The notes below the pieces were generated by a model. It was not told the origin of the DNA, made no database searches, and was given only the letters and a program-made list of their open reading frames with translations. Shown one piece after another: positions 47,604 to 56,267 of a DNA stretch of 64,000 nt. Made by a program: the position numbers and the translations under genes. The stretch comes from Halonotius sp046719765. GTDB taxonomy: Archaea; Halobacteriota; Halobacteria; Halobacteriales; Haloferacaceae. How positions within the stretch are numbered: the first letter of the stretch is position 1; each line of letters starts with the position of its first letter. The DNA lies in NCBI RefSeq assembly GCF_046719765.1, contig NZ_JABEBY010000010.1, positions 1 to 64,000 of the forward strand, read 5' to 3'.

Positions 47604-49092
47604 AGTCGTCGCTAACAGCGGTCGGCTCCTCGGTCGGGTCGGGGTCGCTCTCGGCATCGGCCTCGGCGGCCGATCGCTCCGTCAGATCGCCGCCGCGCCA
47701 GCCGCCGCGCTCAAACCAGCCCGCGGCGACGACTGCCGCGACGATCCCGGAGACGGCAAAGGCAAACCAGATGCCGGTGGGGTTGGGTGCGGCGAAAAAC
47801 CACCCGTCGATCGGGACGAGCCCCTGGGAGGCGACGTGGGCGATCGGCAGCCGGATAAACCCAAACAACAACACCGCGATGGCGGCGGCGGTCAGCGTCT
47901 TGCCGGCTCCACGGAACCCACCGCTGTAGGCCCGCAGCACCCCAACAAAGCCGAAGGTTGGTGCGATCCACCGGAGGAAGGTCGCCCCCTCGGCGACAAC
48001 CGCCGGCGAGTCATCGAAGACGCGGATGATCTCCGGGGCGAACAGGAAGGTGACGACGCCGAGAACCGAGAGGAGCAGAAACGACGTTTTCGCCGCAAAC
48101 CGGTTGGTGGCGACGACGCGATCCTGCCGACCCGCGCCGATATTCTGGCCGGTCATCGCCTCGACACCGCGGTCGATGGCGATCGCGGGCATGAAGATCA
48201 TCGAGAAGACGCGGATGCCGACGCCGAAGGCGGCGACAACGGGGGTCGAAAACAGCGTCACGATCACCAACACGGCGTTGACCGAGATCGCTCGGCCGGT
48301 GTTTTCGACCGACGCGGGCACACCGATCCGGAGCAGCTTCTTACTGTAGGCGAGATCCGGGATCATCTGTCGGAGGTGGATCTGAATCCCGTGAGCACCC
48401 CGGAACATGAGCCACAGCCCGACAACCATCGCCGACCCGCGGGCGAAGACGGTGGCGATCGCCGCCCCTTCGACGCCGAGCTCCGGCAGCGGCCCGACGC
48501 CGAAGATCAACAGCGGGTCAAGGGCGACGTTGAGCACGACCGTCCCAAACATGACGAGCATCGGCGTGACGGTGTCGCCGGCCCCACGCATCAGCGCGAT
48601 GAAGACAGTGAAACCAAAGAGGAACGGGAGCCCGAGGCTGATGACCTCCATGTAGTCGGTCGCCAGCGTCAAAACGGCTGGCTCCGCGCCGAAGACGCCC
48701 AACAGCTCGGCGACGAACTGAAAGCCGAGCGTCCCAAGCACGAGCCCCGCCAGCAGGGTAAAAACGACCGTTTGTGAGGCGGCGTACTCAGCCTGTTCGG
48801 GCTGGTCGGCACCGGTGTGTTGGGCGACGAGCACGCTGCCGGCGACGGTGAGGCCGAGGCCCAACGAAATAAACAGATACACCAACGGAAAGCCGAGGCT
48901 GATCGCCGCCAACGCCGCCGTGCTGTAGCGACCCAGCCAGAAGGTGTCGGCAAGATTGTAGCCGACCTGCAGCAGGTTGGTGATGACGATCGGAAACGAG
49001 AGGAAAAACAGCGATCGCGGGATCGAGCCGTCGGTGAGATCAAGCTCCGACTGGCTTTTAAACAGGCTCCCGAGGCGACGGCGGAGGCTCAT
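47602..49092 (-). CDS. MATE family efflux transporter
   Basis: This 496-residue exporter has twelve hydrophobic segments in two bundles. It begins with the typical PRSLFFLSFPIVITNLLQVG near residue 25 and contains FWLGRYSTAALAAISLGFPL near 51 and RGAGDTVTPMLVMFG near 169. MATE proteins export cations or drugs in exchange for Na+ or H+; the substrate is unknown. The C-terminal 35 residues are acidic and soluble. It is likely co-transcribed with the small membrane gene upstream only if read-through occurs across about 110 bp. Confidence 0.93.
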   Translation of the reverse strand: MSLRRRLGSLFKSQSELDLTDGSIPRSLFFLSFPIVITNLLQVGYNLADTFWLGRYSTAALAAISLGFPLVYLFISLGLGLTVAGSVLVAQHTGADQPEQAEYAASQTVVFTLLAGLVLGTLGFQFVAELLGVFGAEPAVLTLATDYMEVISLGLPFLFGFTVFIALMRGAGDTVTPMLVMFGTVVLNVALDPLLIFGVGPLPELGVEGAAIATVFARGSAMVVGLWLMFRGAHGIQIHLRQMIPDLAYSKKLLRIGVPASVENTGRAISVNAVLVIVTLFSTPVVAAFGVGIRVFSMIFMPAIAIDRGVEAMTGQNIGAGRQDRVVATNRFAAKTSFLLLSVLGVVTFLFAPEIIRVFDDSPAVVAEGATFLRWIAPTFGFVGVLRAYSGGFRGAGKTLTAAAIAVLLFGFIRLPIAHVASQGLVPIDGWFFAAPNPTGIWFAFAVSGIVAAVVAAGWFERGGWRGGDLTERSAAEADAESDPDPTEEPTAVSDD

Positions 49093-49203
49093 CGGCGACC
49101 TCCAGCGGTCAGCTGATCGTCGACGGCGGGACAGCGAGCTCCGGCAGGAAACACGATTGTATGGTAGGGGACTGAGACAAATAAATCGTATTGTCGCGGG
49201 ACA

Positions 49204-49431
49204 CTACTCCTCGGTTTTGTGGTCGGCGATCCGCTGGAGCGCGTCGGCGATCGCCTCAACGGCGACGATGAACCGCCAGGTGAGATAGACGGCGAGTAGC
49301 GCGGCCGCCGGAACAACAACGAGGAGGAGCTGTTGGACGATGACCAGCGAGTACGCAGAGACCGCAAGGAGGGCAACGATGATCCCGGCAAGCTGTCCAC
49401 GGGAGAGCGTCGGTGGCGACCACTCAGACAT
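49204..49431 (-). CDS. Small membrane protein of unknown function
   Basis: This 75-residue product has two hydrophobic segments, about residues 12-31 (QLAGIIVALLAVSAYSLVIV) and 33-52 (QLLLVVVPAAALLAVYLTWR), and a C-terminal amphipathic helix (VEAIADALQRIADHKTEE). No known function. The architecture (two helices plus a charged helix) is common among small haloarchaeal membrane proteins. Confidence 0.7.
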   Translation of the reverse strand: MSEWSPPTLSRGQLAGIIVALLAVSAYSLVIVQQLLLVVVPAAALLAVYLTWRFIVAVEAIADALQRIADHKTEE

Positions 49432-49472
49432 ACGTGGTGGATGTGACGACAGCCGGATAAACGGTGGCTCCG

Positions 49473-49808
49473 TCAGTAGGCCTCGCCGACGACGCTGACG
49501 ATCCCGTTGCCGGCCTCGACGAAGGCGAGTTCCGTCGGCGCGGTGCCGAGCGTGCAGGTCGCCGCGGCGTCGCTGCCGTCGGTCGCCGCCTGCACGCGGT
49601 AATCGCCAGGGGCGATCGGCAGATCGAGGCTTTCGATCGTCAGCGGCTCAAGCGTGACCGTTGTCTCGTGGACAGGGGTGCCATCGTCGCTGATGGTGAC
49701 ATCAACCGTCACCGTCTGTGCGCCCTCGTAGTTTCTGAGGAGCAACGCGTCGGTACAGCACTGTTCGGGTGGCGTCGTCGACTCTTGTGGCGGGGAGGCG
49801 AGTGGCAT
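49473..49808 (-). CDS. Uncharacterised beta-rich protein
   Basis: This 111-residue product has no signal peptide or membrane segment. The sequence alternates strand-like segments (QTVTVDVTISDDGTPVHETT, LAPGDYRV-like turns), suggesting an immunoglobulin-like fold. Three cysteines (CC near 17-18 and one in AATCTLGTAP) could bind metal or a disulfide. No family is recognised. A perfect 8-bp inverted repeat lies 40-62 bp upstream of its start. Confidence 0.6.
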   Translation of the reverse strand: MPLASPPQESTTPPEQCCTDALLLRNYEGAQTVTVDVTISDDGTPVHETTVTLEPLTIESLDLPIAPGDYRVQAATDGSDAAATCTLGTAPTELAFVEAGNGIVSVVGEAY

Positions 49809-49847
49809 AGGAGGACTGTGGCACCGACACCACCTAAACCGCCACCA

Positions 49848-49870
49848 CGTGTTTCAGCGTGGGAAACACG
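49848..49870. promoter_or_regulatory. Inverted repeat in a 377-bp gene-free interval
   Basis: CGTGTTTC (49848-49855) and GAAACACG (49863-49870) form a perfect 8-bp inverted repeat with a 7-bp spacer, a plausible dimeric operator for the divergent genes at 49808 and 50186. A GTGTTTTTATG stretch follows. The rest of the interval 49809-50185 shows no gene or other structure. Confidence 0.35.
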
Positions 49871-50185
49871 CCACAGGGTGTTTTTATGCGGGCGGAGAGA
49901 GCCTGCGGTGGGGATCGCCACACGACCGCGCTCCGCTCCGTTCGACGGTCACCACCCACTCCGAGATCGCCGCCCGTCGACCCCCCGCAACACGGCTACC
50001 GTCGTTTCCACGGTGTTGCCGACACACCGCCGCCGTGGTCAGCCGGACGGTGGCCAGACTTCGGCCCTCCCCATTCCCCGATATCGGCGGTCATCGAACC
50101 ACCGCCGATCGGTTGCTACCCCCTGTGAGCCAAACCCATACACTCATTACCGATCCGTTGGTATGAGGGAGCAACCACCCGAGAT

Positions 50186-50917
50186 ATGAGCGACGCAGAC
50201 CCGATTGCCCTCTCCGGCGGCGGCGTAACGGTTCACAAATCCTACCACGAAGCGGTGTATCCGGATCCGGCGATAGTCATCGTTATCGAACGGTTCGAGC
50301 CCGGCTCCCGGGAGGTGACACTCACCGAATCGCTGCCGGCCGACGCCGACGCGACGCTGGTGGAGTTCGACGCCGACACGGCCGACCACTGGACAGCGCG
50401 GACGGACGAACTCGAACTGACCGTCTCGCTGGCCGACGGCGAAAGCATCGAAACCGCCTACGCCTACGCCGGCGGCATCGCCGACGCGCCCGACGAGTGG
50501 CTCACACCCCCGAGTGTCGTCATCGAGGATGCCGACGGCAACGCGGTTCGGTTGGACCGCGCTGATGCCGAACCGCCGGAAACCGTCGTCGAACTACCGG
50601 ACGCGGTGACCGCAGCCGACACCGACAGCGCGGCCCCCGGCTACGGCGACGGCGTTGCCTACGAGCCGCCGGAGCCCGAAGCCGTCGAACCCGGCGATGT
50701 CTACGGCCAAGACGAGGCGACACCCTATGAGGATCACACCGAAACAAGCCCGGAGTCGCTGTACGGCGAGATTGAAACCCGGTGGTCGGAGGAGGCCTCG
50801 GTTATCGCCGCACGATCCGCCTACGGTGAGGATGCGGCCTACGAACCCGAGGAACCGGAGGCTGTCGACGATGGGGAACGCTACGGCGACGACGACGCTG
50901 TCGAGGACGAGAGCTGA
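50186..50917 (+). CDS. Uncharacterised acidic protein
   Basis: This 243-residue soluble acidic protein has an N-terminal beta-rich region of about 120 residues (VHKSYHEAVYPDPAIVIVIE, TLTESLPADADATLVEFDAD) resembling a small structural domain. A disordered, Pro/Glu/Asp/Tyr-rich C-terminal half follows, with repeats of the type YGxDxAYEPExPEAV (residues about 152-172 and 213-233). No family or function is recognised. The stop codon lies in a 25-bp tandem repeat. Confidence 0.65.
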   Translation: MSDADPIALSGGGVTVHKSYHEAVYPDPAIVIVIERFEPGSREVTLTESLPADADATLVEFDADTADHWTARTDELELTVSLADGESIETAYAYAGGIADAPDEWLTPPSVVIEDADGNAVRLDRADAEPPETVVELPDAVTAADTDSAAPGYGDGVAYEPPEPEAVEPGDVYGQDEATPYEDHTETSPESLYGEIETRWSEEASVIAARSAYGEDAAYEPEEPEAVDDGERYGDDDAVEDES

Positions 50918-50965
50918 CGACGCTGTCGAGGACAAAAACTGACGACGCCGTCAACGACGAAAACT
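50891..50965. repeat. Three 25-bp tandem repeats over a stop codon
   Basis: Units GACGACGCTGTCGAGGACGA+GAGCT (50891-50915), GACGACGCTGTCGAGGACAA+AAACT (50916-50940) and a diverged third (50941-50965) follow each other directly. Each can be read as DDAVEDES- or DDAVEDKN-like codons followed by TGA; only the first is in frame with the gene. The unit length is not a multiple of three. Confidence 0.85.
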
Positions 50966-50988
50966 GACGGCGAGAGCGACACGACCCG

Positions 50989-51690
50989 TCAGGCACCGCG
51001 AAGCGAGAGCGACCGTTCTCGGTCGAGGACGGTGTACCCCTGGGCGTCGAGCGCGGCGTCGTAATACCGCTGGGCGACCAGCCACGACGGCAGCCCACGG
51101 AGGCCGAACCGCCGGTCGCTCCGCACATCGATCTCGACGAGCGTGTTGCCATCCTGTTCGGTCACCGTCACATCGTAGCTCCCCCACGGCGAGCCGCCGG
51201 TAGTTGCTCGAAGCGTGAACTCGGCGGCTGCCGACGAGGGGTTCTCACGCGTTGCTGAGGACGCCTCACCCGCGGTCGATGAGGGCTCCTCGATCGTTGT
51301 CGTCATCGTGATCGAACGCAACCCGAGTAGATAGGAGAGTTCGTATGTAGCTCCGGTCTCCGTCGGTGTCACGCTGTCGGCGATCCCCCACTGGAGGGCG
51401 AGCACCGGCGGCCGCGGGCCAGCAAACTCGTCCCGAACGGCTGCTGGCGTGGCTGTCGTCCGAAAGCGGGCGGTTCCGCCTGTCGTGAACAACGGAACCC
51501 GGAAGACAGCGAGAACGATCACGGCGGCGAGGACGCCCTGCCACAGCGGCAGTGCGAGTATCAGTCCGGCGGCAACAGCTCCGACACACAACCCGGCCAC
51601 ACCGCTGGCGGCGCGTTCGAGCCGATGGTACCGTGTGACGACAGCGTCAAGCTCCAAGGAGCTGTCGTCGGCGTCGCTGGTGGAGGGCAT
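50989..51690 (-). CDS. Membrane-anchored protein of unknown function
   Basis: This 233-residue product has a short cytosolic start, two membrane segments (about residues 30-65: AASGVAGLCVGAVAAGLILA then LWQGVLAAVIVLAVFRVPLF) and an extra-membrane domain (about 70-233) with alternating beta segments (ATYELSYLLGLRSITMTTTI, GSPWGSYDVTVTEQDGNTLV). ATG 51690 is chosen over a TTG nine codons upstream. A TATA-like ATAATCTG lies about 35 nt upstream. No family is recognised. It may be transcribed with the regulator at 51765. Confidence 0.65.
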   Translation of the reverse strand: MPSTSDADDSSLELDAVVTRYHRLERAASGVAGLCVGAVAAGLILALPLWQGVLAAVIVLAVFRVPLFTTGGTARFRTTATPAAVRDEFAGPRPPVLALQWGIADSVTPTETGATYELSYLLGLRSITMTTTIEEPSSTAGEASSATRENPSSAAAEFTLRATTGGSPWGSYDVTVTEQDGNTLVEIDVRSDRRFGLRGLPSWLVAQRYYDAALDAQGYTVLDRERSLSLRGA

Positions 51691-51764
51691 TGTCGACGAT
51701 GGTGGTCGGTTCGACAAACAGATTATGGTTTCCGGCGAGCAGTTGGGTGGTCTCGCCGCGGCCG

Positions 51765-52160
51765 TTAGGGTGACTCCGATGGGACTGACAGCGTGATCGA
51801 TGCCTGCTCCTCGGCAGTGGGTGACTCGCCTGACGCCGCTGCGGTGTCGCCAAGATGGATGTCAAAGCCGTCGATCGTGAGTTCGAAAGCCTGCCGGTGG
51901 TGGCCGTCGGGATCGACCGTCATCGTCGGTTCGACGACACCGGCGGTCTCCAGGCGGTCGAGTCGGCGGTAGACGGTCGGCCGTGAGATATCGGCGCGGG
52001 CGGCGATCTCCCGGGCCGGCAGCGACTCGCCGCCGAGCGCGTCGACGACGGCGCGGGTGTACTCGTCGCCGAGCAGCCGAAGCAGCTGCTCGGGATCGAC
52101 CGACTCCTCGCCGGCCGCTTCGTCGTGGGACGGGGGGAGCGTTGTTGGTGGGGTTGCCAT
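51765..52160 (-). CDS. Winged-helix regulator (ArsR-like), paralogue 1
   Basis: This 131-residue product contains a winged-helix domain at about residues 22-95: PEQLLRLLGDEYTRAVVDAL, recognition helix REIAARADISRPTVYRRLDR and wing TMTVDPDGHHRQAFELTIDG. The domain is closely paralogous to the one in the next gene (52285). There are no metal-binding cysteines. ATG 52160 is preferred to an ATG five codons upstream, on family resemblance. The target is unknown. Confidence 0.82.
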   Translation of the reverse strand: MATPPTTLPPSHDEAAGEESVDPEQLLRLLGDEYTRAVVDALGGESLPAREIAARADISRPTVYRRLDRLETAGVVEPTMTVDPDGHHRQAFELTIDGFDIHLGDTAAASGESPTAEEQASITLSVPSESP

Positions 52161-52284
52161 CGGTAGCGTGATCATCGAACGATCGGGGCATCTATCATGG
52201 GGCTTCTATCACCAACCACACCGCGATCGGTGATCTAGCTATACAGAACGCGGTTGCGCCCGCGGTTGGTGGTGTCGGTGACAG

Positions 52285-52647
52285 CTACGCGCCGACCTCG
52301 ACCTCGATACCGTCGGTGTCGACCCCGACCTGTAGCTCCTCGACAACGAGGTGGTAGCGTTTGCGGTGGTGACCGTCGGGATCGACAGCGACAGCCGTCT
52401 CGACGAGGCCGGCGGCCTCAAGCTCGTTGAGCCGGCGGTAGATCGTGGCCCGCGAGGCCGACAGTGCGTTGCGGAGCGTCGGGGCCGAGGCCGGGCGATC
52501 GGACAGCGCGTCGATAACCCGGCGGGCGTACTCGTCGCTCAGCAGCTCAAGGACGGCGTCGGGATCGACAGCGGTCGCAGGTCGGCTGTCGGCCCCCGTC
52601 GTCTCCGGCGGAAGCGCGTCAGCCGAGGGGTGCTGGGTCGTTGACAT
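52285..52647 (-). CDS. Winged-helix regulator (ArsR-like), paralogue 2
   Basis: This 120-residue product has PDAVLELLSDEYARRVIDAL near residues 29-48, recognition helix TLRNALSASRATIYRRLNEL and wing VAVDPDGHHRKRYHLVVEEL. It shares most landmark residues with the regulator at 51765, which points to local duplication. The two genes are separated by about 124 bp, so each may have its own promoter. Confidence 0.83.
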   Translation of the reverse strand: MSTTQHPSADALPPETTGADSRPATAVDPDAVLELLSDEYARRVIDALSDRPASAPTLRNALSASRATIYRRLNELEAAGLVETAVAVDPDGHHRKRYHLVVEELQVGVDTDGIEVEVGA

Positions 52648-52811
52648 CCGTATCCCTCGGTTGGACTGGTGTGTAGCTATAGCCGGTGGCTACCAGTCAC
52701 AAGCAGAGCGGCCGTCGGCCTCTAGCTATCCTCACTTCCGGCCCTGATCGCGGCGAGAGCCGGCATCGTCGTCCACCGGCTATTAGTACGGTGCCGTTCC
52801 ACATTCAGGTA

Positions 52812-53393
52812 ATGGGTGGGGGGCTCCACGTCGACGAACCGCGGGTGCTCATGGTCGACGACGAGAAGCAGGTCGCCGACGCCTACGCGTTGCGCCTGGA
52901 GGATGTCGCCGACGTAACCGTCGCCTACGGCGGTGAGGAGGCACTGGCCGTCGTTGAGGAGGGCCGTCCACCGGATGTCGTTCTTCTCGATCGGCATATG
53001 CCGGGGCTGTCGGGCGATGAGGTGCTTGCGGAGCTCCGCGACCGCGAGCTCACCACGCGGGTGATCATGGTGACAGCGATCGATCCCGACCTCGGCATCG
53101 TTGAGATGCCGTTCGACGACTATCTCTCAAAGCCGGTCGATCGCGCGGATCTGCATGCGGCCGTCGATCAACAGTGTCAGGTGTTGGCCTACGAACTGCT
53201 CGGCGACTACTTCCAGCTTGAATCGACCCGGGCGGTGCTTGCGGCCGACGCAACCGCGGCCACCGACGCCGACGACCGCCTTGCTGCGATCGAGGCCGAT
53301 CTCGAAACGGCCGAACGGCGCGTTCGTGAGCTGCTGCCGGACGCCGACACGCTGCTGTCGACGTTTGACGGGATCGATCGGGAAGGTTACTGA
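52812..53393 (+). CDS. HalX-type response regulator
   Basis: This 193-residue product has a receiver domain (residues about 10-118) with acidic pocket VLMVDDEKQV, phospho-acceptor aspartate in VVLLDRHMPGLSGDEVL and the conserved lysine in DYLSKPVDR. The C-terminal HalX domain (about 120-193) is helical (LLGDYFQLESTRAVLAADAT, AAIEADLETAERRVRELLPD). HalX regulators are haloarchaeal. Its 3' end overlaps the convergent Bat-like gene by 7 bp. A nearby kinase at 55086 is a possible partner. Confidence 0.92.
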   Translation: MGGGLHVDEPRVLMVDDEKQVADAYALRLEDVADVTVAYGGEEALAVVEEGRPPDVVLLDRHMPGLSGDEVLAELRDRELTTRVIMVTAIDPDLGIVEMPFDDYLSKPVDRADLHAAVDQQCQVLAYELLGDYFQLESTRAVLAADATAATDADDRLAAIEADLETAERRVRELLPDADTLLSTFDGIDREGY

Positions 53394-55051
53394 TCGCCAC
53401 CGGCCGGCGTCGCGGGATCGGTCGCCAGAAACGCCGCGATCAGCTTGCGCTGGGCCCGGCGAAGATGGTACAGCAGCGTCGGGCCGGCGATATCGAGGCT
53501 GTCGGCGACCTCGGCGGCGGTACTCCCCCGCGGCGACTCGAAGTAGTCGGCAAGGTAGGCCGCCCGGAGCGCGGCCTGTTGGCGGTCGGTCAGCCGGTCG
53601 GCCAGCTCGTTGCGGAACGCCGCAACCGGCTCCGGGCTGGGTGTCGTTGCCTCCTTGGCGAGGAGGTCGGTGTCGGCGACCACGTCATTAACCGTTTCGA
53701 GCAGCCGCCGGGTGTTTTCCTCGGGCGGGGCTTCGGCGACGATCCGGGTCGAGCCGCCGCGGTAGGTCGCCGAGGTGATCGACGCCCCCCACCCCGTGAG
53801 CGCGGTCACCGGCGTCTCGCCGGCGACAGTCACCTGCAACAGCGGGTCGTCGCCGGCCCGGATCCACGACACGTCCGTGACCTGCTCGTAGGCCGCAAGT
53901 GTCTGCTCGATCGTGCGTGTGGTCGGAGTCCCCTCGGCAGCGGCGGAACTCGGGTCAGTAGCAGCAGTTCCCTCCTCCTCATTCTCATCATCCTCATTAT
54001 CCTCATCATCCCCGTCGTCGGCCACAGCAACGATATCGGACTCCGGCGTAACATAACAGATGACCGGGCCGTCGCCGCGGGGGACAGCCCCCGACAGCGA
54101 AAACGTCGTGTCGGTTTCGGCGGCGGCTTGATCCAGCGGGATCGACTCCCCGGAAACCGACAGCGTCACCTCGGTTACGGTGTCAGCGACGAGCAGATCC
54201 TCCTGGCGGATCGACCGGATCGCAAAGCCGGCGACCCGGCCGAGGGTTTCCAGCCCGGCCCGTTCCTGCTCGCTGAACCCGTCGGCTTGGCCAGCGTACA
54301 CCGAGAGGACGCCGTACACCGTCTCTTGATACTGTAACGGTACTGCCAGACAGGATTGGAGGCCGCTGGCGAAGGCGGCCTGCCGAACCCCACGGGGCGA
54401 GGACGCGTCGTCGGCGAAGGCATCGATCACCTGTGTCTCCCCGGTGTCGACGGCGCGTTGGCCCGGCAGGCTGTCGGTCTCGCCGAGGGCGGTGTCGATC
54501 CGGTCGCGAAGCTCCGGGGCGGTGCCGGCGGTGTCGACGACCCGGAGCCGGTCGGTGTTGAACTCCCGGTTGCCGACCCACACGAAGTCGTACCGATCGG
54601 CCCCGCCGAGTCGTTTACAGACTGATTGGGCGATCTCCTCGCGGTCGGCCGCGCCGATCACATGCTGGAGGACGCGGACGATCAGCGCGTCGATCCGCTG
54701 GACGCGATCGAGCCGGCGGTCGAGTCCCTCGACACGCTGTTGGAGGGCGTGTTTCTCGGTCGTCTCACGAACGAACAGCCGGAGACCATCATCGGCCTGT
54801 ACGTCGACGGCGAGCCAGCGATCGATCCGGGGGTAATACTCCTCGAAGGCCGTCGGCGTCGGCTCGTCGTCAAGAATCTCACTAAGATGGTCGGCGGCGG
54901 AGGCCGGAAAGCCGGTCGCCAGCGGCTCGCCGACGGCGGCTGCGGGGGCGGTCTCGATGAGCGTCGCTGCCCGCTCGTTGACCGCGGTGATCTCGCCGTC
55001 GGTCGTCGCCTCGATCACGCCGATCGGGGCACTCGCCAAGGCCTCGTTCAT
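53387..55051 (-). CDS. Bacterio-opsin activator-like HTH regulator (PAS-GAF-HTH_10)
   Basis: This 554-residue sensor-regulator of the Bat family has an N-terminal PAS domain (about 1-95, GVIEATTDGEITAVNERAAT), a GAF domain (about 115-275, AFASGLQSCLAVPLQYQETV), a BAT-type beta domain and the C-terminal HTH_10 domain (about 485-540, LTDRQQAALRAAYLADYFES then STAAEVADSLDIAGPTLLYH). An acidic linker of Asp, Glu and Asn near residue 345-365 is encoded by imperfect GATGAG repeats and may vary in length. Bat proteins regulate light- and oxygen-linked genes in haloarchaea; the targets here are unknown. Confidence 0.9.
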   Translation of the reverse strand: MNEALASAPIGVIEATTDGEITAVNERAATLIETAPAAAVGEPLATGFPASAADHLSEILDDEPTPTAFEEYYPRIDRWLAVDVQADDGLRLFVRETTEKHALQQRVEGLDRRLDRVQRIDALIVRVLQHVIGAADREEIAQSVCKRLGGADRYDFVWVGNREFNTDRLRVVDTAGTAPELRDRIDTALGETDSLPGQRAVDTGETQVIDAFADDASSPRGVRQAAFASGLQSCLAVPLQYQETVYGVLSVYAGQADGFSEQERAGLETLGRVAGFAIRSIRQEDLLVADTVTEVTLSVSGESIPLDQAAAETDTTFSLSGAVPRGDGPVICYVTPESDIVAVADDGDDEDNEDDENEEEGTAATDPSSAAAEGTPTTRTIEQTLAAYEQVTDVSWIRAGDDPLLQVTVAGETPVTALTGWGASITSATYRGGSTRIVAEAPPEENTRRLLETVNDVVADTDLLAKEATTPSPEPVAAFRNELADRLTDRQQAALRAAYLADYFESPRGSTAAEVADSLDIAGPTLLYHLRRAQRKLIAAFLATDPATPAGGDQ

Positions 55052-55085
55052 CGGTCTGTGGTGAACGCGTGTACAACGTGTGGGC

Positions 55086-56114
55086 TCATGTGGTTGACGG
55101 CTCCTCCCGTGGATGGAACTCGAAGCGCGCGCCGCCGGCCGCGCTGTCGGTGAGTGCGACCGACCACTCGTGGGCGTCGGCGATCTCCTCGACGATCGTC
55201 AGCCCGAGACCGGTGCCGTGGCCGCTGTCGTCGCGGACGTAGCCCGAATCGAAGACCTGCTGGCGGTCGTCGGCCGGAACCCCAACGCCGTCGTCGGCGA
55301 CAAAGAAGCCATCGCCGTCGCGGCCGACGGTAACGGTAAGGGTATCCTCACCGGTCTGCGACCGGCTGCCCGTGGAGCCATGCTCCACACTGTTCCGAAA
55401 CAGATTCTCAAACAGTCGTTGGAGGCGGTCGGGATCGGCCGCCAGCGTCGGCAGCTCGTCGGCGATCGACAGCGACGCGGCCTCGGTGTCGACGGTCGCC
55501 CACGCGTCGGCGGCGACCGCTTCGAGATCGACGCCGGCCACCGGGTTGAGGGCGTCCTCGCCGCGAGCAAGAGTGAGCACGTCTTGAATGATGCGGGCCA
55601 TCCGGTCGTGGGCGGCCGCGAGCTGTTCGAAATGTTCTGGATCGCCGGTTTCGCGGGCGGCCTGCAGGTGGGCGTCGGCCACGTCCAGCGGGTTCCGGAG
55701 GTCGTGGCTGATAACGCTGGCCAGGCGGTCGACAGCGACGGTTGAGGTTGCCTCGCAAGGGGTCAGCAGCGTGTATGTCACCGCCCCGGCGGGTCGGTCG
55801 ATCGGCTGAAACCGGTAGCAGGCCGCGTCGCCGTCGCCGGCGGGATGCAATCGGAGGTGGGCATCGTCGGCGGCGTCACCACGGAGGACGGCCACGGCGT
55901 CATCGATCGCAGCCGACGACGCTGTCGACGCGGTGTGGGCGTCGATCCACGCCTCGACCGCCGTTCCGACGGGGTCACCGAACCGTCCGACAAAGGCGTC
56001 GTTGACGGTTGTGATGGCTGGCTCATCGTCCTGCTGGTCGACGCCGACGATCGGTACCGGCAGCGCGTCCGGCGGGAGTGGCGTCGCCTCGGGCGGGTCG
56101 GAAGCATCGTCCAT
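55086..56114 (-). CDS. Cytosolic PAS histidine kinase
   Basis: This 342-residue kinase has no membrane segment. Residues 1-120 form a PAS-like domain (ITTVNDAFVGRFGDP). The HisKA domain has SVISHDLRNPLDVADAH near residue 134, and the HATPase contains ENLFRNSVEHGS, VADDGVGVPADDRQQVFDSG and GTGLGLTIVEEI. It lies 34 bp upstream of the Bat-like gene on the same strand, so the two are probably one operon, and it may phosphorylate the nearby HalX regulator. Confidence 0.9.
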   Translation of the reverse strand: MDDASDPPEATPLPPDALPVPIVGVDQQDDEPAITTVNDAFVGRFGDPVGTAVEAWIDAHTASTASSAAIDDAVAVLRGDAADDAHLRLHPAGDGDAACYRFQPIDRPAGAVTYTLLTPCEATSTVAVDRLASVISHDLRNPLDVADAHLQAARETGDPEHFEQLAAAHDRMARIIQDVLTLARGEDALNPVAGVDLEAVAADAWATVDTEAASLSIADELPTLAADPDRLQRLFENLFRNSVEHGSTGSRSQTGEDTLTVTVGRDGDGFFVADDGVGVPADDRQQVFDSGYVRDDSGHGTGLGLTIVEEIADAHEWSVALTDSAAGGARFEFHPREEPSTT

Positions 56115-56267
56115 GGGCGCTATCGACCGCGACGACCGGCGTCCCGATGACGACGGGGCTGGGTTCCGATGAGCAGGGCGACTCGATCCGTATCGATCAG
56201 CGACATATCCGCGTGTGATCGTCCCGTGGTGTAAGCCTCACCATCTAGTAATCGTCACGGCCGGCGG

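Noticed and set aside
47524..48777. 417-residue plus-strand open frame
   Set aside because: Antisense to the MATE transporter; charged low-complexity translation without motifs.
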